The translations under genes and the position numbers were made by a program. Below the pieces are notes generated by a model. It ran no database searches. It was not told the origin of the DNA and worked only from the letters and a program-made list of their open reading frames with translations. A DNA stretch of 36,862 bases from Lachnospiraceae bacterium (GTDB taxonomy: Bacteria; Bacillota_A; Clostridia; Lachnospirales; Lachnospiraceae). Positions 1 through 8,095 of this stretch are shown piece after piece; position 1 is the stretch's first letter, and the number at the start of each line of letters is the position of its first letter. The DNA lies in contig QXWX01000069.1 in the NCBI GenBank assembly GCA_009911175.1, forward strand, positions 1 through 36,862. The letters run 5' to 3'.

Positions 1-26
1 CCAAACGTCAACGGGAGATTATTGAG

Positions 27-58
27 TTATACCAGGTCACCGTATGACCTGTGTATAA
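27..58. repeat. Interrupted palindrome at the window edge
   Basis: TTATAC plus AGGTCA on the left face TGACCT plus GTATAA on the right around a short CCGTA loop. The palindrome is bracketed by a direct repeat CAACGGGA at 9-16 and 61-68. The AGGTCA/TGACCT part resembles the ends of the dispersed element found at 8339 and 14151, but the match is too short to call it a copy. It could be a terminator stem or the remnant of a small insertion. The function is unknown and the left context is outside the window. Confidence 0.35.
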
Positions 59-94
59 TTCAACGGGATTTTAGGATAGATCTGTGCCAGTGAA

Positions 95-134
95 GAAAAA
101 GACACCGCCCCATGTACTTTATGGGGCCGGTGTC
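95..134 (-). terminator. Intrinsic terminator of purC
   Basis: A GC-rich stem (GACACC and CCCCAT arms at 101-113 facing ATGGGG and GGTGTC at 121-134) lies about 50 nt beyond the purC stop. Read on the minus strand it is followed by a T-rich run (the A-run at 95-100 on the plus strand). A T-rich stretch on the other side means it may also work in the plus direction. Confidence 0.8.
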
Positions 135-187
135 TTCTTTTGTCTGAACGCGGAACACATTTCGTCAGTGGGTGTTCCTTACGCGGC

Positions 188-1048
188 TCAGAGTTTCTCC
201 CCGGTCAGCATCTCATATCCCTGCAGGTATTTGCCGATCGTCTTTTCTACGATATCCTTCGGCAGCGTCCAGTCATTGCCCGGGTTTGCCTTGAGCCAGT
301 CACGGGCAAACTGTTTGTCGAAGGAGGGCTGGCCGTGCCCCGGCTCGTACTCGTCAGCTGGCCAGAAACGGGAGCTGTCGGGTGTGAGCATCTCATCGCC
401 GAGGACGAGATTGCCGTCCTCATCCAGGCCGAACTCGAATTTGGTATCCGCAATGATGATGCCGCGGCTTCTTGCGTAATCCGCACATTTCTTATAGAGC
501 GCGATGGTATGATCGCGGAGCTTGGACGCGTATTCCTCGCCCTTGCCCGGGAAATATTTTTCCAGATGGGCAATGCTCTGCTCGTAGGAAATGTTTTCGT
601 CATGGTCCCCGATCTCGGCCTTGGTGGAAGGGGTGTAGATCGGCTCTGGAAGCTGGTCGGATTCCTGAAGCCCTTCCGGCAGCGCAATGCCGCATACCGT
701 GCCGTCCTTCTGGTAGCTGGCCCAGCCGCTTCCGGTGATGTATCCCCGGACAATACATTCGATGGGGAGCATGTTGAGCTTCCGGCACATCATACTGTTT
801 CCGTCAAACTGAGGCTGACGGAAAAATTCGGGCATGTCGGCCACATCGGTGGAGATCATGTGGTTGGGCAGAATATCCTTAGTCATATCAAACCAGAAAC
901 GGGACATTTGTGTCAATACGGTTCCTTTTTTGGTCACGTCATTTTTCAGGATCACGTCAAAGCAGCTGATTCGGTCTGTGGCAACCATGATCAGGCTGTC
1001 GCCGTTGTCGTAGATCTCACGGACCTTTCCTTCTTTTATCGGTTTCAT
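188..1048 (-). CDS. purC: Phosphoribosylaminoimidazole-succinocarboxamide synthase (SAICAR synthetase)
   Basis: This cytoplasmic enzyme of purine synthesis joins CAIR and aspartate with ATP to make SAICAR. The 286-residue product opens with MKPIKEGKVREIY, the typical N-terminal ATP-binding strand region, followed by the DRISCFD segment. The IVRGYITGSGW and ADTKFEFG...LGDEMLTPDSSRFW blocks are family signatures. It is the longer form of the family (the short bacterial form is near 240 residues), with an extended C-terminus. A longer reading frame opens 12 codons upstream. I chose the start at 1048 because a GAGGTG ribosome binding site lies just ahead of it and the family begins there. It stands alone, with no other pur gene in view, and has its own terminator. 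I saw no convincing promoter or purine riboswitch in its leader. Confidence 0.95.
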   Translation of the reverse strand: MKPIKEGKVREIYDNGDSLIMVATDRISCFDVILKNDVTKKGTVLTQMSRFWFDMTKDILPNHMISTDVADMPEFFRQPQFDGNSMMCRKLNMLPIECIVRGYITGSGWASYQKDGTVCGIALPEGLQESDQLPEPIYTPSTKAEIGDHDENISYEQSIAHLEKYFPGKGEEYASKLRDHTIALYKKCADYARSRGIIIADTKFEFGLDEDGNLVLGDEMLTPDSSRFWPADEYEPGHGQPSFDKQFARDWLKANPGNDWTLPKDIVEKTIGKYLQGYEMLTGEKL

Positions 1049-1273
1049 CTTGTGCACCTCACTCTTTTTATTTCCGCGAAGCAATGCATGGATACTTAAC
1101 GGATGCCGCGAAGGGCAGATACCCTGCGGCTTGCCGCGCGGTTTTGACTTATATTAGTTATCCGGGATGGAAAAGCCGGGAACGAAAAAGCTCCGGTCCG
1201 GCAGGACAACCCTATATATAGATAACCATTTTTTTCGGTAAAAATCAATATGTTTTTTTTGCGCGCTGAATTT

Positions 1274-1293
1274 TTATCACAATTTCGTGATAA
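1274..1293. promoter_or_regulatory. Inverted repeat, candidate operator
   Basis: TTATCAC and GTGATAA form perfect 7-bp arms around a 6-nt spacer. The site lies just upstream of the candidate promoter of the glycosyltransferase gene, a common place for a regulator site. The regulator is unknown. Confidence 0.4.
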
Positions 1294-1311
1294 TTGCGTA
1301 TCGTGAATGGT

Positions 1312-1339
1312 TTGTGATTTTTTCTGGGTATACTATAAA
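1312..1339 (+). promoter_or_regulatory. Candidate promoter of the csbB/yfhO-like pair
   Basis: TTGTGA, a 16-nt spacer and TATAAA. An overlapping TATACT offers an alternative -10. It would leave a leader of about 150 nt before the start at 1493. Assigned by eye. Confidence 0.4.
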
Positions 1340-1492
1340 GTATCAAAAGGGAAGCATTAAGAAAATTTTGGTTTGTCCTTAAGAAATTTTAAGATATTTT
1401 TTGCCTGGTTTTTAATAAATTAGGGATAAAGTATAGTTGTTCGAGAGAGCAGGTATACGAAGGGCAGAGAATAGTAAAGGAGAGGAAAAGAC

Positions 1493-2539
1493 ATGAAGAA
1501 GATCAGCATTATAGTTCCTTGTCTGAATGAAGAGGAGGCTTTGCCGGTATATTATGAAAAAATGTCGGCTGTGATGGATGGAATGTCGGAGGTGGAATTT
1601 GAGCTGCTGTTTGTGGACGACGGTTCGACGGACGGAACGCTTGGGGTGATGCGAAAGATGAGTGAACAGGATGGACGCTGCTGTTTCCTGTCATTTTCCA
1701 GAAATTTCGGAAAAGAGGCCGCGATCTATGCGGGACTCAAACATGTGACAGGGGATTTTGCGGCGGTTATGGATGCGGACCTGCAGGATCCGCCGGAGCT
1801 TTTGCCTCAAATGTACCGGATCGTAACGGAGGAGGGATATGAGTGCGTGGCAGCGAAGCGCTCGACGAGGACCGGGGAGCCGAGGATCCGCTCCTTCCTG
1901 TCGGAAAAATTCTATGACCTTGTCAATCGCATTTCCAAGATCCGGTTTGAGAGCGGGGCCAGGGATTACCGTCTGATGAGCCGCAGGATGGTGGACGCGG
2001 TGCTGGAAATGAGTGAATATAACCGTTTTTCGAAAGGGATCTTTGAATGGGTCGGCTTTGAGACGAAATGGCTGGAATATGAAAATGTGGAGCGGGCCGC
2101 GGGGGAGACGAAATGGTCTGTGCGCAAGCTTTTCCTGTATTCCCTGGAGGGGATCACGGGATTTTCGGTGGCGCCTCTTTCTCTGGCGTCGGTCATGGGA
2201 ATGGTGTTCTGCGGGCTGTCCTTTTTCATGATCTTGTTCATCATCGTGCGAACGATCGTGTGGGGGGATCCGGTGTCCGGGTGGCCGTCTCTGGTGTGCA
2301 TCATTTTTCTGGTCAGCGGGATCCAGCTGTTCTGTACGGGGATCGTGGGGCAGTACCTGTCGAAGACGTATCTGGAGACGAAGCGCAGACCGGTATTTAT
2401 TTTAAAGGAAGACAGCCGGGAGGAAGCGGCGGCTGCATTGAAAAAGAGAGGCCGGGAGGATAAGAATGTGATCCCGATGCAGAACAGCCGGGAGGAAAAG
2501 AAGGTATCGGGCGGGGTTTTGAGTGGCTACAGGCAGTGA
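1493..2539 (+). CDS. Polyprenyl-phosphate glycosyltransferase, CsbB/GtrB type (GT2)
   Basis: This is a membrane-anchored family-2 glycosyltransferase that probably loads a sugar from a nucleotide donor onto undecaprenyl phosphate on the cytoplasmic face. The 348-residue protein starts with the GT2 fold (MKKISIIVPCLNEEE). It carries the nucleotide-binding DDGSTDGT at residues 42-49 and the catalytic DADLQDPPE at 94-102. Two hydrophobic helices follow at about 232-258 and 268-292, then a charged cytoplasmic tail. A clear AAAGGAGAGG site precedes the start. The next gene encodes a YfhO-type protein. In Bacillus, CsbB and YfhO work as a lipid-linked sugar donor pair that decorates lipoteichoic acid with GlcNAc. 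The sugar and acceptor here are inferred only by analogy. No GtcA-like flippase gene is adjacent. Confidence 0.88.
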   Translation: MKKISIIVPCLNEEEALPVYYEKMSAVMDGMSEVEFELLFVDDGSTDGTLGVMRKMSEQDGRCCFLSFSRNFGKEAAIYAGLKHVTGDFAAVMDADLQDPPELLPQMYRIVTEEGYECVAAKRSTRTGEPRIRSFLSEKFYDLVNRISKIRFESGARDYRLMSRRMVDAVLEMSEYNRFSKGIFEWVGFETKWLEYENVERAAGETKWSVRKLFLYSLEGITGFSVAPLSLASVMGMVFCGLSFFMILFIIVRTIVWGDPVSGWPSLVCIIFLVSGIQLFCTGIVGQYLSKTYLETKRRPVFILKEDSREEAAAALKKRGREDKNVIPMQNSREEKKVSGGVLSGYRQ

Positions 2540-2590
2540 AAAGATAAGAGAGAAGTAGTGGAGAAGTCAGGAAAGAGGAGGAGCGGATCT

Positions 2591-5500
2591 ATGAGGTACG
2601 GACAGAAATACAGTTGGCGCTGCATGCGGGTTTTGCCTTTCCTTCTGCTGGTGCTGGCGTCGGTGTTCTTCTGCTGGTGCTTCGTCGGGAGATTTGGGAT
2701 TTTTGGCTCGAATGTGGACTGGATCAGTCAGCACAGTGTGCTTCCGGATTATTTTCGGAAGCAGTTCTATGAAACGGGGGAATTGTTTCCGGAATTCGCG
2801 GCAAATATCGGAGGCGGGCAGAATATCTATCATTTTTCTTATTATGGGCTGTTCAGTCCGGTGATCCTGATCTCGTATCTGTTTCCCTCCGTGAAAATGG
2901 GGGATTATCTGATGGGGGCTTCGATCGTGAGCCTGACGGCGTCTGCGGAGCTGCTTTACGGGTGGCTTTTGAGACGGGGATTTTCCGGCAGGATCAGCTT
3001 CATGACGGCGCTGATGTATCTTCTGTCGGGCCCCATGATCTTTCATTCCTATTGTCAGATCATGTTTGTCAATTATATGCCCTTTTTGTGTATGGCATTT
3101 TGGGGAGTGGACAATTACTTTGAAAAGGGCGGGAAGCTGCTTTATACGGTCAGTGTGTTTCTGATGATCCTGACCAGCTTTTATTTCAGCATCGGGGGAA
3201 TGCTGGTATTGGTACTGTATGGGATATACCGGTATGTGGAAGGAAAAGGGCAAAGCGGAAGAGAAGCAGAGAATTGTTTTTCTGGTAAAAACATAGCATG
3301 CGATACAAAAGGAAGAAGAAAAGGAAAAAGTTTATTTTTTGAAAAGATAGTATGCTATGTGATTTTGCGAAGAAACAAAAAAGAATCATTTGAGAAAAAG
3401 ACAGCATGCGATACAGATTCAGAAGGCAGGGCAGAAGAAATAAAAGAATGTCTTTGTTCAGAAAGTATAGCATGCAATGTGAAAAGTGAGGAGATCATAA
3501 GCGAATCCGCAGGAAAGAATATGATTTACAGGCTGCAGGATGGGGAGAGTCAGAGGATCACGATCACGGGATTTTTACGGGACGGGATCCGGTTTTTATG
3601 GCCCATGCTGATTGCTGTCCTGCTGAGCGGGATTCTGCTGATTCCTACGGCCGCGGCGCTGACCGGACGGGAAGGAGCGAAGGCCGGGGTCAGCCTGGCT
3701 TCTGTATGGATTCCGAACCTGCAGGTGGACAGGCTGATCTATACACCCTATGGGATCGGGCTGCCGACTCTGATGATCACAGTTCTGATTACGGGATTTA
3801 CTTATAAAAAGGCGGAGGAACGTGTGCTGTTCTGGGGATGCGCTGCCATTCTGACAATTCCCTTTTTCGCATGGGCGCTGAACGGAGGGCTCTACGTCAG
3901 GGACAAGGCGCTGATCCCGTGCCTGCCTCTGCTCTGCTATCTGATAGCATGCTATTTAAAAAAGCTGGAAAACAGAGAGATTTCGTTTGCGGCGGGAATG
4001 GTTCCGTTTTTGATGACGATGGGGCTTCTGGCCTTGGGGCAGAGACATTCGGAATTTTCACAGTACGGAGCATTGTTTTTGGCGGATGGAGCGATCATGA
4101 CGGGATGCTTTCTGCTGTTCTGGCGGAGAAAAAGGCTGATGCTTTTGATGGCTTCTCCGGTGGTATTTCTGATCCTGTATGGAAGTGTATTTCACGAGAA
4201 GGCAGGGCGGGTGGAAAGCCGGGAGTTTTATGAAGCAGTGACGGATCCGGCGATTGGACAGGCAGTAGAGGAAATCTTGGAGAGAGACAAAGGATTTTAC
4301 CGGCTGGAGCAGGCAGGAAGCGAGTCGGAAAACGCGGCGGATTTGAACCGGGTCTGGGATAGGAGGCAGTATATTTCATCGGTGTATTCGTCATCCTACA
4401 ACGAGGGATACCAGGAGTTTCGGAAAAATGTGTTTGAGGTGGAGGAGCCCTTCCGCAATGACCTGATGCAGTCCGTGTCAAAAAATCCGGTATTTCGGCA
4501 GATGATGGGAGTGCGGTATCTGATCTCAGACGAAGAAGTCCCAGGATATGAGCTTGTGAGAAGGGGGGATGGGAGGGATATTTATGAAAATCTATGTGCG
4601 GCTCCGGCGGCTTATGTGACGGACCGGATGATCTCGGAAAATACATATGAGGAGCTGGATTTTCCTTATCATCAGATGGCGCTGGTTTATGGGGCGGTTG
4701 GGCCTGCGGAGGAGGATGAACCGGAATCCAGAGGCACGGAAGGCGGGGAAGCGAGAAGCGGAAGCACGGAAGACAGGGAAGCAGGCGGCGGAAGCACAGA
4801 AATGGAGCGGCGGATCTTGGAGGAAGTCCGGCAGGCATTGAAACCGGCGGAGATTGTACTGCCGGCGGAGAGCAGTGATTCGCTCCAGATTGTAAAGACG
4901 GGAGACGGTTACCGGATTCGGGCGGAAAAGACGGGGACGGTCCGGGCAGAGATTTCCGGGATGGGCGAAATGGATGGGCGGGAACCGGACCGGAGCGGGG
5001 ATTCCGGAACGGAAGCTACGGAAGCGGAGGAGCCGAGGCGGGGGATGGATTCCGGCAGTGGAGCCGCGGATCCGGCAGATGCGGCAGAGCCAGGTCAGAT
5101 CTTGTTCCTGCAGTTTCAGGTCAAGAATCATCATCCGTCGCAGGATGTCGCGGTACGGCTGGAAGGGGAACAAAATAAGCTGACGGCCGGGAATCATTTT
5201 TACTATAACGGAAATACTACATTCTCTTTTGCGGTTTTGCTGGAACAAGGGGAGCAGTCGGCGGAGCTTTCATTTGGAAAGGGGGATTATGAGATCACGG
5301 GGCTCACCTGTTTTCTGGGAGACTGGGGGAAGCAAACGAACCGGGAACGGAGCGGCAGGCTGTATCAGTCGGAGTTTCATCCGGATTGGGAACGGACAAA
5401 AGGGCAGGTGACCGCGGGTTCCGTGGATGTGGAAAGGGAAGGGTACTTTGTGACTTCTATACCCTATGATCCGAATTTTGAGGTTCAGGTGGACGGGGAG

Positions 5501-5698
5501 CCTGTGGAAGCAAAGAAGGTGAATATGGCATTCCTTGGATTTGAGATCGGAAAAGGGAGGCATGATGTGAAGCTGGTCTATCATGCGCCGGGGAGAACGG
5601 CCGGAGCCTGGTGCTCTGCCTTGGGGGCGGTGCTGCTGCTTTTCCTGATAATCGGGAAATACGCGCGGGAAGCGGCGCCAATCCAGAGGAACCCATGA
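2591..5698 (+). CDS. YfhO-family multispanning membrane protein, putative GT-C glycosyltransferase
   Basis: This large polytopic protein (1035 residues from this start) has many hydrophobic helices in the first 540 residues, a long extracellular region and a final helix before a short charged tail. The layout and C-terminal domain match the YfhO family, which is thought to transfer a sugar from a polyprenyl-phosphate donor to a cell-surface polymer. The upstream glycosyltransferase would supply that donor. I chose ATG 2591 because AGGAGG lies 8-9 nt ahead. A GTG at 2558 is also open but has a weak site. The protein carries odd inserts: four 18-20 residue tandem repeats in a loop after about residue 228, and two Gly/Ser/Glu-rich stretches around residues 705-740 and 795-830 in the extracellular part. 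They make it longer than a typical family member. The transferred sugar is unknown. Confidence 0.8.
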   Translation: MRYGQKYSWRCMRVLPFLLLVLASVFFCWCFVGRFGIFGSNVDWISQHSVLPDYFRKQFYETGELFPEFAANIGGGQNIYHFSYYGLFSPVILISYLFPSVKMGDYLMGASIVSLTASAELLYGWLLRRGFSGRISFMTALMYLLSGPMIFHSYCQIMFVNYMPFLCMAFWGVDNYFEKGGKLLYTVSVFLMILTSFYFSIGGMLVLVLYGIYRYVEGKGQSGREAENCFSGKNIACDTKGRRKGKSLFFEKIVCYVILRRNKKESFEKKTACDTDSEGRAEEIKECLCSESIACNVKSEEIISESAGKNMIYRLQDGESQRITITGFLRDGIRFLWPMLIAVLLSGILLIPTAAALTGREGAKAGVSLASVWIPNLQVDRLIYTPYGIGLPTLMITVLITGFTYKKAEERVLFWGCAAILTIPFFAWALNGGLYVRDKALIPCLPLLCYLIACYLKKLENREISFAAGMVPFLMTMGLLALGQRHSEFSQYGALFLADGAIMTGCFLLFWRRKRLMLLMASPVVFLILYGSVFHEKAGRVESREFYEAVTDPAIGQAVEEILERDKGFYRLEQAGSESENAADLNRVWDRRQYISSVYSSSYNEGYQEFRKNVFEVEEPFRNDLMQSVSKNPVFRQMMGVRYLISDEEVPGYELVRRGDGRDIYENLCAAPAAYVTDRMISENTYEELDFPYHQMALVYGAVGPAEEDEPESRGTEGGEARSGSTEDREAGGGSTEMERRILEEVRQALKPAEIVLPAESSDSLQIVKTGDGYRIRAEKTGTVRAEISGMGEMDGREPDRSGDSGTEATEAEEPRRGMDSGSGAADPADAAEPGQILFLQFQVKNHHPSQDVAVRLEGEQNKLTAGNHFYYNGNTTFSFAVLLEQGEQSAELSFGKGDYEITGLTCFLGDWGKQTNRERSGRLYQSEFHPDWERTKGQVTAGSVDVEREGYFVTSIPYDPNFEVQVDGEPVEAKKVNMAFLGFEIGKGRHDVKLVYHAPGRTAGAWCSALGAVLLLFLIIGKYAREAAPIQRNP
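3275..3508 (+). repeat. In-frame tandem repeat inside the yfhO-like gene
   Basis: Four degenerate units of 60, 54, 60 and 60 bp (3275-3334, 3335-3388, 3389-3448, 3449-3508) encode 18-20 residue repeats with cores such as IACDT, IVCYV, TACDT and IACNV. At DNA level each unit carries a variant of the palindrome ATAGCATGCTAT. A further near-perfect copy lies outside the array at about 3943-3954. The array is A-rich compared with the GC-rich gene around it. Confidence 0.7.
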
Positions 5699-5742
5699 CA
5701 AATGGGTGATGTTTGGGGAGGACACGTTCAGGAATTCAGTGC

Positions 5743-6594
5743 CTAAGATCGAAGCATCCGCCCGTTTCGCGCCAGTGCATCTAGGGTGGAAGAAAACGTG
5801 ATTCCGCTGTCGTTCAATTTTCCGGTGTCCATGCTGATATCCCGGGGATCTGCGGCGAAGGCTTCTTCATTTTTTGTCAGGGAGCGCGGATCCCATCCAA
5901 GGGCTGTGAACATGGCACGGACGGTTTCGTAGGTGTTCCTGTGATTCGGGGAACCGAAATTGTAAATCCCGCCGGTTAATTCCAGGGCGCTTTCGAAATT
6001 GTGGATGACCTCGTTTACGTCGGTGATCCCACGAATGTCGTAAACGGGATAGCTGAGAGGAGCCCATGTCCGCAGCCGGTCAGCCAGTGTCCGGAAAAAG
6101 TCGCCGTGCTCCTGCGGGGCCAGGGTACAGGTGTCATACATCCAGGTCAGGCGCAGGATGACGCAGTCCGGATTGACGGCCAGGCATTCTTCCTCTGCCG
6201 CCTTCTTTTCCCTGCCGTAAACGGTGGGAGGGGCGATGGGCTCATCTTCCCTGTGGGGGCCCTTGATCCCATTTCCGAAATAAACCTGGTCGGAGCCGCA
6301 GAGCAGGCATTTTGCGGAAAATTCCGCCGCGGCCGCGGCCATATTTCTGCTGCCGCCTACGTTGATCCGCCAGGAGCCTTTGGGATCCTTTTCGCACATG
6401 CCAAGGTCGGAAACGGCGGCGCAGTGGAGGACGCAGTGGGGCCTGAAACGGCGGAATGCCGCGTATACAGTTTCTGGATCAGTGATGTCCAGCTCCGTGC
6501 GGGAGGGAGCGCAGATCTCGTATGTGTCGTTGTAAAATGCCGCGGCCCGTCTGCCGAGAAAGCCGGACGCGCCTGTGATCAGTAATCGTTTCAT
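5743..6594 (-). CDS. NAD-dependent epimerase/reductase of the RmlD (dTDP-4-dehydrorhamnose reductase) type
   Basis: This is a short-chain dehydrogenase-like sugar-nucleotide enzyme of 283 residues. The Rossmann loop GASGFLG is at residues 8-14, SDQVYF at 101-106 covers the active-site serine region, and the catalytic pair Y126/K130 is in YGREK. The LDITD and VLHCAAVSDLGMCEKD segments are typical of the RmlD branch. The substrate could be a dTDP-sugar or another nucleoside moiety. No other rml genes are nearby, so I give no gene symbol. The start at 6594 has an AGAGG site. A longer frame reaches 6642 but lacks family similarity. The gene runs head-on into the yfhO-like gene with only 44 bp between, and no clear terminator is visible there. 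Confidence 0.78.
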   Translation of the reverse strand: MKRLLITGASGFLGRRAAAFYNDTYEICAPSRTELDITDPETVYAAFRRFRPHCVLHCAAVSDLGMCEKDPKGSWRINVGGSRNMAAAAAEFSAKCLLCGSDQVYFGNGIKGPHREDEPIAPPTVYGREKKAAEEECLAVNPDCVILRLTWMYDTCTLAPQEHGDFFRTLADRLRTWAPLSYPVYDIRGITDVNEVIHNFESALELTGGIYNFGSPNHRNTYETVRAMFTALGWDPRSLTKNEEAFAADPRDISMDTGKLNDSGITFSSTLDALARNGRMLRS

Positions 6595-6672
6595 GGGGAA
6601 CCTCTCTTGAAAATCCGGACGATGAGACCTGCCCAGCCGCACAGATGGAAATCTGCCTGGCGGCGGAAGGAG

Positions 6673-7038
6673 TTACAGGCCTTTCAGCTTCAGACCTGCG
6701 GCAAATCCTAAATGGGAAACTGCGGTAACTGACAAGAAGAAAAGATTTGTCAGACCGTAGCCAAACAGGATCCCCGTCCAGAGACGGCGGAGATTTTTGC
6801 TCTCATAGGACGTGCAGAGCTGAACCAGTCCGTCGGTGATGAGCGGGAGCAGCAGGACACAGGAGAATCCTGCATGGGGATGGCCGGCATGGTACGTAAA
6901 AAGCAGCGCCAAGATCCCGATCAGCTCTCCGGTACAGCGGGAGCAGACGGGAAACTGCCTGCTGCGGTAAAAAAAAGACCGGTCAGGCCGGCAATGGCAG
7001 CCGAAAAAGATCGGCAGCCATTTGTAAAGCCATGCCAT
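6673..7038 (-). CDS. DUF2085 family membrane protein
   Basis: This small integral membrane protein of 121 residues has an unknown function. It carries the family signature: a CHCRPDRSFFYR motif near residues 14-25, then FPVCSRCTGE near 29-38. The conserved cysteines and histidine could bind metal. About three hydrophobic helices follow. It lies 4 nt after the stop of the zinc-ribbon gene and lacks a strong ribosome site of its own, so it is probably translationally coupled to that gene and shares its promoter. Confidence 0.75.
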   Translation of the reverse strand: MAWLYKWLPIFFGCHCRPDRSFFYRSRQFPVCSRCTGELIGILALLFTYHAGHPHAGFSCVLLLPLITDGLVQLCTSYESKNLRRLWTGILFGYGLTNLFFLSVTAVSHLGFAAGLKLKGL

Positions 7039-7042
7039 GTTG

Positions 7043-7339
7043 TTAATGCATGTAGTATGCCGTACTCATGCTCAGAATGAAGATCAATACATAAAATACG
7101 ACTCCGATTATGACGCCGGTCAGCGCCCCGATCCCTGCGGCTTTGCTGGTCCTGGGCTTTGTGTCCTTCCAGACAAGAAACAGGATCAGGCCGACCAGGG
7201 GGATGCAGCACCCCAGAAGGCCCCACAGGAATCCGCCGTTGTCCACGGTGGGCGGCATGGTAGTCTGTGATACTCCACAGTGGGGGCAGATTACGGCCTC
7301 ATCATCAATCTGAGCTCCGCATTTTTTACAGTATGCCAT
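7043..7339 (-). CDS. Zinc-ribbon domain membrane protein
   Basis: The 98-residue protein starts with a zinc ribbon (CKKCGAQIDDEAVICPHCG, two CxxC pairs at about residues 4-22). A short linker follows, then two hydrophobic helices (GGFLWGLLGCCIPLVGLILFL and GIGALTGVIIGVVFYVLIFIL). The start at 7339 has GGAGGG 8 nt upstream. A frame extending to 7495 would run through the promoter and is rejected. It leads an apparent two-gene unit with the DUF2085 gene, driven by a consensus promoter at 7448-7476. No function can be assigned. Such proteins are often small envelope or stress-linked proteins. Confidence 0.8.
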   Translation of the reverse strand: MAYCKKCGAQIDDEAVICPHCGVSQTTMPPTVDNGGFLWGLLGCCIPLVGLILFLVWKDTKPRTSKAAGIGALTGVIIGVVFYVLIFILSMSTAYYMH

Positions 7340-7447
7340 AATATTTTCCCTCCTCAAAATCATCTGACGGTAAAGTATGGTGTCCGGAAAACAGAAGCTG
7401 TTACAGCGCTCCTGCCTTGCAAAATCACCGCGCGGTCCGCTTGCTTT

Positions 7448-7476
7448 ATTATATAATTTCGGCTGTTTTTTGTCAA
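7448..7476 (-). promoter_or_regulatory. Consensus sigma-A promoter for the zinc-ribbon/DUF2085 unit
   Basis: On the minus strand, TTGACA (7471-7476), a 17-nt spacer and TATAAT (7448-7453) match consensus exactly. The leader to the start at 7339 is about 100 nt. Confidence 0.8.
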
Positions 7477-7496
7477 TGAATACTAAGATTTCCATA

Positions 7497-7525
7497 TTTA
7501 CAGAACAAAACCAGAAGTGTATAAT
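7497..7525 (+). promoter_or_regulatory. Consensus promoter of the ferritin operon
   Basis: TTTACA (7497-7502), a 17-nt spacer and TATAAT (7520-7525). It is divergent from the promoter at 7448-7476, with about 20 bp between the two -35 elements. The leader is about 50 nt. No Fur-like palindrome is obvious. Confidence 0.8.
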
Positions 7526-7580
7526 AGAGGGCGGAAAAAGCGGTCAGGAGATCGTGAAAGTACAGAAGGAGGATATAGAG

Positions 7581-8093
7581 ATGTTGGACAAGAAAGTGGT
7601 AGAATTATTAAATCAGCAGGTGAACAAGGAATTTTATTCCGCGTACCTGTATCTGGATTTTTCAAATTATTATTATGACGAAGGACTGGACGGATTCGGC
7701 AACTGGTACAGGATCCAGGTCCAGGAGGAGCGCGACCATGCGATGCTGATGCTGCAGTATCTGCAGAACAATGGGGAAAAGGTGGTCCTGGAGGCCATCG
7801 ACAAGCCGTCTGTTGAGATCACTGACGCGAAGTCGGTTCTGGAAGCGGGCTTGAAGCATGAGCAGTATGTGACCGAGCTGATCCACACGATCTATGAGGC
7901 GGCGCATTCCGTAAAGGATTTCCGCACCATGCAGTTCCTGGACTGGTTCGTGAAGGAGCAGGGCGAGGAGGAAAACAACGCGGAGACGCTGGTAAAGAAA
8001 TTCGAACTGTTCGGGGATGACCCGAAGAGCCTGTATATGCTGGACAATGAGCTGGGCGCGCGCGTCTATTCCGCGCCTTCCCTGGTACTGTAG
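7581..8093 (+). CDS. ftnA: Non-heme ferritin
   Basis: This iron-storage protein oxidises Fe(II) at a di-iron centre and stores it as mineral inside a 24-subunit shell. The 170 residues match the FtnA family end to end. Every ferroxidase ligand sits at the family's usual number: E17, E50, H53, E94, Q127 and E130, with Y24 also present. This supports the chosen start at 7581, which has AGAAGGAGG 8 nt upstream. A longer open frame from 7377 would overlap the promoters and is rejected. The gene is followed after 2 nt by a Bfd-like ferredoxin gene, which suggests the pair handles both storage and release of iron. Confidence 0.95.
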   Translation: MLDKKVVELLNQQVNKEFYSAYLYLDFSNYYYDEGLDGFGNWYRIQVQEERDHAMLMLQYLQNNGEKVVLEAIDKPSVEITDAKSVLEAGLKHEQYVTELIHTIYEAAHSVKDFRTMQFLDWFVKEQGEEENNAETLVKKFELFGDDPKSLYMLDNELGARVYSAPSLVL

Positions 8094-8095
8094 CC

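Larger units (their letters stand above)
1049..1492. other. AT-rich divergent intergenic region
   Basis: This 444-bp gap separates purC (minus) from the glycosyltransferase gene (plus) and is clearly more AT-rich than the flanking genes. I see no protein-coding signal. It holds an inverted repeat at 1274-1293 and at least one plausible rightward promoter, listed separately. A weaker alternative is TTGCCT at 1401 with GATAAA at 1425. The leader of purC shows no clear consensus promoter. Confidence 0.6.

Noticed and set aside
140..1099. Long plus-strand reading frame across purC
   Set aside because: It is the antisense shadow of purC, with no ribosome site and no recognisable domain. purC on the minus strand explains the open frame.
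1049..1260. Purine riboswitch in the purC leader
   Set aside because: The AT-rich stretch with CTATATATAG suggested it, but the conserved loop sequences and the three-way junction could not be found on the minus strand.
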